Shown: piece by piece, positions 23,726 through 28,003 of the stretch | Layout of the letters: each line of letters starts with the position of its first letter | How positions within the stretch are numbered: position 1 is the first letter of the stretch | Source of the DNA: CAZKEG01 sp964601575 | GTDB lineage: Bacteria; Desulfobacterota; Thermodesulfobacteria; Thermodesulfobacteriales; Thermodesulfatatoraceae | Assembly: GCA_964601575.1 (NCBI GenBank) | Contig: CAZROA010000039.1 | Span: 1-28,003, forward strand | Direction of reading: 5' to 3' | DNA: 28,003 bases | Notes under the pieces: model-generated | The model's database searches: none | What the model saw: only the letters and a program-made list of their open reading frames with translations | What the model was told of the DNA's origin: nothing | Made by a program: the position numbers and the translations under genes

Positions 23726-24510
23726 TCTTCCAGACGCAAACGTTCGATCTTGATCGCTTTTCCGTTTTCAAGCCCTATTTCCAAAAATACGGCTTCGAGT
23801 TTGAGTGGTCCTGAGTTCGGCACCTCGAGTTTTCTGGGTACCTGGGTGAGAAACAGCTCAATGGCTTGGTCCCTTCGCATCCCGATGACCCCGTTCCTGA
23901 TGCCGGTCATCCCGACGTCTGTGATATAAGCCGTGCCTTCGGGTAAAAGGCATTCATCTGAGGTTTGGACATGGGTGTGCGTACCCAAAAGGGCCGAGAC
24001 CTTTCCGTCCAGATACCAGCCCAGGGCCAACTTTTCGGAAGTAGCTTCAGCGTGAAAATCAACTAAGATACACCGGGTCTCTTGGCGAAGGGAACTAGCC
24101 AAGGCCGCCCCTACCCGAAAGGGGCATTCAAGGCTGCGCATAAAGACCCGACCCTCGAGGTTGATCACCCCTAAGGCCATTTCTCCTTTTTTTAGGAGGG
24201 CGAAACCCCGCCCAGGGGCCCCGGAGGGATAATTGGCCGGGCGCAAGACCCGCTCGGCCTTGGAAAGATAAGGAAAAAATTCCCGCCGCCAGATGTGGTT
24301 GCCCGAGGTCAGAAGATCAAAACCAGCCTTAAAGAGTTCCTCAGCCACGGCCTCGGTCAAACCATAACCACCAGCAGCGTTTTCTCCGTTCCCAAGGACA
24401 AAGTGCGGTTCAAATCTTGAGATAAGCTCTGGCAAGAATTTTTTAACCGCCTTACGTCCTGGCCGACCGACAATGTCTCCGACGAAGAGTACTCGCAGAT
24501 TATTTGGCAT
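23722..24510 (-). CDS. ymdB: YmdB/TIGR00282-family metallophosphoesterase
   Basis: This is a 260-residue calcineurin-like phosphoesterase, known in Bacillus as a 2',3'-cyclic nucleotide phosphodiesterase that affects RNase Y. The metal-binding motifs are all visible: VLFVGDIVGRPGR at the N-terminus, GNGENAAGG, SGNHIWRR, VDFHAEATSEK and LGTHTHVQT. The ATG at 24510 has GGTGGAG upstream and overlaps the rny end by 11 bases, so rny and ymdB are coupled, as in Firmicutes. The C-terminal end overlaps the convergent Fur-FeoA gene by four bases. Confidence 0.93.
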   Translation of the reverse strand: MPNNLRVLFVGDIVGRPGRKAVKKFLPELISRFEPHFVLGNGENAAGGYGLTEAVAEELFKAGFDLLTSGNHIWRREFFPYLSKAERVLRPANYPSGAPGRGFALLKKGEMALGVINLEGRVFMRSLECPFRVGAALASSLRQETRCILVDFHAEATSEKLALGWYLDGKVSALLGTHTHVQTSDECLLPEGTAYITDVGMTGIRNGVIGMRRDQAIELFLTQVPRKLEVPNSGPLKLEAVFLEIGLENGKAIKIERLRLED

Positions 24511-26062
24511 ACTCCACCGCCCGTGTCTCACGAATAACCGTCACCTTAATAAGCCCAGGATAAGTAAGTTCCTTCTCTATCTTCTTGGCGATCTCCCGGG
24601 AAAGGAGTACCGCCTCGGTATCAGAGATCTTGTTACTGTCGACGATGACTCGGATCTCACGACCGGCCTGAATGGCATAGGCCTTTTGCACTCCAGAAAA
24701 AGAAGTGGCCACCTTTTCCAGATTTTCTAGGCGCTTGATATAGGACTCAAGGAGCTCGCGTCTGGCTCCTGGCCTGGCCCCGGAGACCGCGTCTGCCGCT
24801 TGGACCAAGACCGCCAGCGGAGTCTCTGGAGCAACGTCTTCGTGGTGAGCGGCAATGGCATGGACCACTTCTTCATCTTCACCGTATTTACGGGCCAGCT
24901 CCGCTCCGATTAAGGCATGCGGCCCTTCTAATTCCTGATCAACGGCCTTCCCGATATCATGAAGGAGCCCGGCACGCTTGGCCTTCTTTACGTCAAGCCC
25001 GAGTTCTCCGGCCATCACTCCGCAAATAAAGGCCACTTCAATGGAGTGCTGCAGGACATTCTGGGCATAGCTCGTCCGATACTTGAGCTTACCCAGAAGT
25101 CGAAGCAACTCCGGAGCAAGTCCGTAAACACCGACATCAAAGGCTGCTCTTTCTCCCACTTCCTTAATGGTGCTCTCGAGTTCTTCTTCTACTTTACGTA
25201 CGATCTCCTCGATGCGGGCTGGATGGATACGTCCATCAGAGATGAGGCGTTCAAGGGCAATACGAGCCACCTCTCGCCGCAAGGGATTAAAGGCCGAGAG
25301 GACTACCGCCTCAGGAGTATCATCGATGATCAGATCTACCCCGGTGGCTGCCTCAAGGGCCCGAATATTTCGACCCTCTCGCCCAATGATCCGACCTTTC
25401 ATCTCCTCGCTGGGAAGGGGAACGACGGAGACCGATTTTTCCGCTACAAACTCAGCTGCACACCGAGAAATGGCCAGAGAAAGGATTTCCCTGGCCCGAC
25501 GATTGGCTTCTTCCCTGGTCTCGGATTCGATGCGCATAAGTATCCGGGCCGCCTCTTCTCTGGCCTCTTCCTCGGCCTTCTTGAGTACTATCTCTCTGGC
25601 CTCTTCCATGGTGAGTTGAGCCACCTTCTCCAGTTCCTTACGCTGGGCCTCAACCAACCCTTCATATTCGTGTTTCTTCTCTTGGGCCTTGACTTCCAGA
25701 TCCCTTACCCGCTGTTCCCGCTCACTGAGCTCTCTTTCGCGTCGATCAAGTTGTTCCCCTCGCTGCTCAAGCTTGGATTCCTTCTCCGAAAGCCTCCTTT
25801 CTTGCTCAATTAATTTTTTCTTCCTTTCTTCAAACTCCTTCTCAAGCTCTTCTTTATACTTCAGGGCCTCTTCTCTGGCCTGGAGTTTGGCCTCCTGGCG
25901 CAGGCTTTCCGCCTCTTTTTGGGCCTTCTCCAGGATTAGGCGGGCTTGTTCCTCAGCGGTGGCGCGACGCTCAGCGTCTTGTTTTTCTTTGAATTTTATC
26001 CCAACAAATATGCCAGCCCCGAGCCCCACCAACAGGGCCATAACCACCAAAACCCACTCCAT
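24500..26062 (-). CDS. rny: Ribonuclease Y
   Basis: RNase Y is a membrane-anchored endoribonuclease that starts decay of many mRNAs. Its 520 residues show the full layout. An N-terminal TM (LVVMALLVGLGAGIFVGI) comes first, then about 170 residues of highly charged coiled coil. The KH domain has IIGREGRNIRALEAATGVDL, and the HD domain has KRAGLLHDIGKAVDQ with metal-binding His-Asp and VVHAIAAHHEDV. The ATG at 26062 follows TTAGGAGGTC. It lies downstream of zapA and the 6S RNA and is coupled to ymdB. The leader (26063-26308) carries strong inverted repeats. Confidence 0.97.
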   Translation of the reverse strand: MEWVLVVMALLVGLGAGIFVGIKFKEKQDAERRATAEEQARLILEKAQKEAESLRQEAKLQAREEALKYKEELEKEFEERKKKLIEQERRLSEKESKLEQRGEQLDRRERELSEREQRVRDLEVKAQEKKHEYEGLVEAQRKELEKVAQLTMEEAREIVLKKAEEEAREEAARILMRIESETREEANRRAREILSLAISRCAAEFVAEKSVSVVPLPSEEMKGRIIGREGRNIRALEAATGVDLIIDDTPEAVVLSAFNPLRREVARIALERLISDGRIHPARIEEIVRKVEEELESTIKEVGERAAFDVGVYGLAPELLRLLGKLKYRTSYAQNVLQHSIEVAFICGVMAGELGLDVKKAKRAGLLHDIGKAVDQELEGPHALIGAELARKYGEDEEVVHAIAAHHEDVAPETPLAVLVQAADAVSGARPGARRELLESYIKRLENLEKVATSFSGVQKAYAIQAGREIRVIVDSNKISDTEAVLLSREIAKKIEKELTYPGLIKVTVIRETRAVEYAK

Positions 26063-26088
26063 CTTTGACCTCCTAAACTTTATTGGTG

Positions 26089-26310
26089 GTTACCCCGTAA
26101 GGCAGGAAAAGGCCGGCGGGTGAAAGGAACAAGACAAACGACGGCTATAAAAAGAAATTCTTTTAAAAGATACGTCTTAAAAACCTAAAACTACCTTCCT
26201 CCTCAAATTTTACATATCGCTCCAGGCCCAAGGCCTGTTAATAAACCTACTCCCTTCACCTGCCGCCTTTACGGCATCATGACCATATATATGTACCCTT
26301 ACGGGGTATT
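26089..26310. repeat. Inverted-repeat, potentially structured region between 6S RNA and rny
   Basis: TACCCCGTAAGG occurs at 26091-26102, and its exact reverse complement at 26297-26308, 194 bases apart. A third segment (26253-26277), read on the minus strand as CCGTAAAGGCGGCAGGTGAA, is also complementary to the 26091-26128 segment through GGCAGG/CCTGCC plus CCGTAA/TTACGG or GGTGAA/TTCACC blocks. In a minus-strand transcript the rny-proximal copy could pair with either upstream element, giving mutually exclusive folds. Small local hairpins (26295-26309 and 26262-26275) and CAGGC/GCCTG (26223-26237) lie in between. It could be an RNA regulatory leader of rny or the terminal repeats of a decayed mini-element. 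Confidence 0.5.
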
Positions 26311-26314
26311 ACCA

Positions 26315-26466
26315 AAACCCCGGGGTGCCGTGTTAACCGGCCCGCACGAGACCCTACGATCAAAGTGGGTGGCTCATCCTCCCTTCGGCTTCTCCGCATA
26401 CTCGGAGCATGCCTCCAGAAGGAGAGGAGCCCCCCTCTGGCCTCGCTGTTGGCTCGGCAGGCTGAA
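26315..26466 (-). ncRNA. ssrS: 6S RNA (approximate ends)
   Basis: 6S RNA binds sigma70-RNA polymerase by imitating an open promoter. On the minus strand this segment contains GCATGCTCCGAG followed by CGGAGAAGCC, matching the conserved terminal stem of 6S RNA (GCATGCTCGG...CCGAGAAGCC in E. coli). Flanking arms pair: GGC with GCC, CCTTC with GAAGG, GGCTC with GAGCC, and an outer TGCCG (26455-26459) with CGGCA (26326-26330). No protein is plausible here. It lies directly after the zapA stop, the typical ssrS location, so it is probably processed from the zapBA transcript or has its own promoter inside zapA. The ends are estimated from the outer stem. Confidence 0.85.
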
Positions 26467-26469
26467 TGG

Positions 26470-26772
26470 TTAATCACGCACACCCCAGGGAACCTCTTTC
26501 TCTTTTAAATAAGCCTCCAGACGTTCGGCCCGATCCCGAACCGCCTGCCGGAAGCTCTCCAACTCCTCTTTTATTTTTACATAATCTGCCCCAATTTGTA
26601 AGAGCATAAGTAAGGCCACTTTCATGGGTGGTAGAAAAGACCTCTTCTGGGTGATTTCCCTTTCTTTATCGGCCAGGTAAGCCAAAATTTGACGAACAGT
26701 TTCTTCTGGGAGATCCGTCCGGAGGGATAAACGTTGGCCTAAAAGGGTTACCTCAACTATTCTCTCACTCAA
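26470..26772 (-). CDS. zapA: Cell division protein ZapA
   Basis: ZapA cross-links FtsZ filaments at the division ring. The 100-residue protein shows VTLLGQRLSLRTDLPEE at the N-terminus, YLADKEREI in the first helix, and VALLMLLQIGADYVKIKEEL before a C-terminal coiled coil. This is the normal ZapA layout. The start is a TTG at 26772 that overlaps the upstream stop as TTGA, with AGGGTGAG upstream. It is followed within ten bases by the 6S RNA, a conserved arrangement in proteobacteria. Confidence 0.9.
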   Translation of the reverse strand: MSERIVEVTLLGQRLSLRTDLPEETVRQILAYLADKEREITQKRSFLPPMKVALLMLLQIGADYVKIKEELESFRQAVRDRAERLEAYLKEKEVPWGVRD

Positions 26773-27017
26773 AACTCACCCTGTGTGACCTGTTCGGCTC
26801 CCAATTTTTCGATCTTGGCAATAATTTGATGGATCTTTTCCCTGACTTCTTTACGCTCGTTTTGGAACTGTTGAATCTCTTCGCGCAAACGGAGATTTTC
26901 AACCTCTGCCCTTTGTAAGCGTTGGGCAAGATCCTCTTTCTCGCTTTTCAGACGTTCAATCAAGCCCAAAAGGACCTCGATCTTTTCCTCTAATATTTTG
27001 ATCTCCGGAAATTCCAT
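26769..27017 (-). CDS. ZapB-like coiled-coil cell-division protein
   Basis: This 82-residue protein is nearly all heptad coiled coil (KILEEKIEVLLGLIERLKSE, then LAQRLQRAEVENLRLREE). It resembles ZapB, which binds ZapA at the Z ring. The sequence is too low in complexity to name it from motifs alone, but coupling to zapA by TTGA supports the role. AAGGAGG precedes the ATG, and a sigma70-like promoter lies immediately upstream. Confidence 0.75.
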   Translation of the reverse strand: MEFPEIKILEEKIEVLLGLIERLKSEKEDLAQRLQRAEVENLRLREEIQQFQNERKEVREKIHQIIAKIEKLGAEQVTQGEF

Positions 27018-27034
27018 GACCCCTCCTTTTCCGG

Positions 27035-27063
27035 TTTTTATTAGTGAGTTTCCTAAAAGTCAA
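27035..27063 (-). promoter_or_regulatory. Predicted sigma70-type promoter of the zapB-zapA-6S-rny-ymdB run
   Basis: The minus strand reads TTGACT (27058-27063), 17 bases, then TAAAAA (27035-27040). Start would be near 27028, giving a very short leader before zapB that still includes the AAGGAGG site. It fills the 47-base gap after glmU, including the first few bases after the glmU stop. Confidence 0.5.
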
Positions 27064-27064
27064 G

Positions 27065-28003
27065 CTAATCACCCAGCGAGAATTTCCCCTGAACACGAGC
27101 TGAAGGGGGAATAGAAATTCCCTTCAATATCGAACCCGCCTTTATTACCGCTCCTGGCCCTACATTGACATCTTCCAAATGACAAAAGCTCTCTATAACG
27201 GATTCGGCCTCGATCCTGGTCTTTCCTTTGAGGACCACAAAAGGAAAAATCGCCGTCCCTGGGGCTATCTCTACCTTGCGTTCGAGATAAACGGTCTCCG
27301 GAAGGACCAAACTCACCCCTTGGGCCATAAATTTTTGTCGCAATCTAGTCTGATAGATCTCTTCAAGTCTGGCCCTTTCTCTTTGACTGTTCACCCCCAA
27401 TATCTCCGTAGGGTCAGAGACCGGATAAGCCGCTACCCGCCTCCCTTTTTTGACCGCCATCTCGACTACATCGGTGAGGTAATATTCCTGTTGAACGTTA
27501 TCTGGTCGTACTTCTTCCAAGGCCTCAAAGAGGAATTCCCTCTCAAAGACATAGACCCCGCTGTTGATTTCCTTGATTTCTTTTTCTTCAAAAGAGGCGT
27601 CTTTTTCCTCAACGATCTTTTGGACCAAACCGGTCTGGTCACGGATAATCCGACCGTAACCAGTAGGGTCTTCTAAATAAGCGGTAAGGATACTCACCGT
27701 GGCCTTTTGTTTTTGATGAAGGGTAATCAGCTTGGTCAGGGTCTGAGGGGTAAGGAGGGGTGTATCACCACAAAGAACTAATACCTGATCAACGGTCTTT
27801 GAAAGATGAGGTCTTATCCTCTTGACGGCGTCTCCGGTCCCTAATTGTTCCTCCTGAAGGATGCACTCCAGATCATAATCTTTGAGGGCCTTTTTGACCA
27901 AATCCGCCTTGTAGCCCACTACTACCAAGAGTTGATCGGGACGAAGGGCCAGGGCCGTTTCGACCACATGGATGATCATCGGCTCCCCGGCCAGGAGATG
28001 CAG
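27065..28003 (-). CDS. glmU: Short GlmU-like UDP-N-acetylglucosamine pyrophosphorylase (partial, N-terminus outside window)
   Basis: The 312 visible residues hold the uridyltransferase domain of GlmU, which makes UDP-GlcNAc from UTP and GlcNAc-1-phosphate. Signature motifs are QEEQLGTGDAV, LCGDTPLL, TGYGRIIRD, EINSGVYVFE, EYYLTDVV and GVNSQRERARLE. A short left-handed beta-helix of about 85 residues follows (ETVYLERKVEIAPGTAIFPF, VGPGAVIKAGSILKG), then a stop. Full GlmU (about 455 aa) has a further 110-120 residues with the acetyltransferase active site; these are missing, and the stop is followed at once by the zapB promoter. About 20-30 N-terminal residues, with the GxGxxMxS nucleotide loop, lie beyond base 28003. 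Confidence 0.88.
   Translation of the reverse strand: MHLLAGEPMIIHVVETALALRPDQLLVVVGYKADLVKKALKDYDLECILQEEQLGTGDAVKRIRPHLSKTVDQVLVLCGDTPLLTPQTLTKLITLHQKQKATVSILTAYLEDPTGYGRIIRDQTGLVQKIVEEKDASFEEKEIKEINSGVYVFEREFLFEALEEVRPDNVQQEYYLTDVVEMAVKKGRRVAAYPVSDPTEILGVNSQRERARLEEIYQTRLRQKFMAQGVSLVLPETVYLERKVEIAPGTAIFPFVVLKGKTRIEAESVIESFCHLEDVNVGPGAVIKAGSILKGISIPPSARVQGKFSLGD

Noticed and set aside
24959..25813. 284-codon plus-strand frame opposite rny
   Set aside because: It is antisense to the coiled-coil, KH and HD regions of RNase Y; the repeated Glu/Lys codons leave the opposite strand open.
26277..26483. 68-codon minus-strand frame downstream of zapA
   Set aside because: It covers the 6S RNA signature and stems; the protein reading is a by-product of the structured RNA.

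Overview
The window reads as a core-genome segment of a Gram-negative, strictly respiratory and probably thermophilic member of the Desulfobacterota/Thermodesulfobacteriota. This is inference from gene content. The signs are two twelve-heme c-type cytochromes, menaquinone synthesis by the futalosine route (MqnB, MqnD), a DVU0524-type FlgM-associated protein next to FlgM, a zapB-zapA-6S RNA-rny-ymdB order, RNase Y in a Gram-negative, and Lys/Glu/Arg-rich proteins. Coding density is very high. ATGA, TTGA and TAGTG start/stop overlaps are common, and several genes start with GTG or TTG. No transposase, phage gene, CRISPR array, tRNA or rRNA is visible.

Layout. (1) 1-4253, minus: rpmH-rnpA-yidD-yidC-jag-mnmE, with mnmE cut by the window edge. 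(2) 4461-7278, plus: yceD(DUF177)-rpmF-plsX-fabH, ending at a strong hairpin shared with the next, convergent operon. (3) 7356-9210, minus: two colinear twelve-heme cytochromes, each built from three four-heme units. (4) 9211-9751: mostly non-coding, with one possible 67-residue ORF. (5) 9752-10385, plus: FlgM-associated protein and FlgM, then a terminator. (6) 10484-14761, minus: glnB-glnD-glnA, a nitrogen-sensing module with a sigma54-like element before glnB. (7) 14930-16977, minus: a J-domain protein of unknown function and an AmgK-like sugar kinase. (8) 17006-18283, plus: an SpmA-SpmB fusion. (9) 18270-22955, minus: a compressed operon mqnB-mqnD-tolQ-like-trpB-trpA-thioesterase. (10) 23042-23725, plus: a Fur-FeoA fusion. 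(11) 23722-27017, minus: zapB-zapA-6S RNA-rny-ymdB. (12) 27065-28003, minus: a short GlmU lacking most of the acetyltransferase domain, cut at its N-terminus by the window edge.

Functionally, the first two operons join ribosome and RNase P synthesis, membrane protein insertion, tRNA modification and fatty-acid initiation. Region 6 holds the PII sensor, its uridylyltransferase/uridylyl-removing enzyme and a glutamine synthetase that keeps the adenylylation-site Tyr. Region 9 mixes quinone and tryptophan synthesis.

The least explained parts are the 6S-to-rny interval, which carries a 12-bp perfect inverted repeat plus a second competing complement (26089-26308), the 3 x 4-heme architecture of the cytochrome pair, the Fur-FeoA fusion, the short GlmU, and the J-domain protein. 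I could not run searches, so family names rest on motif recognition.
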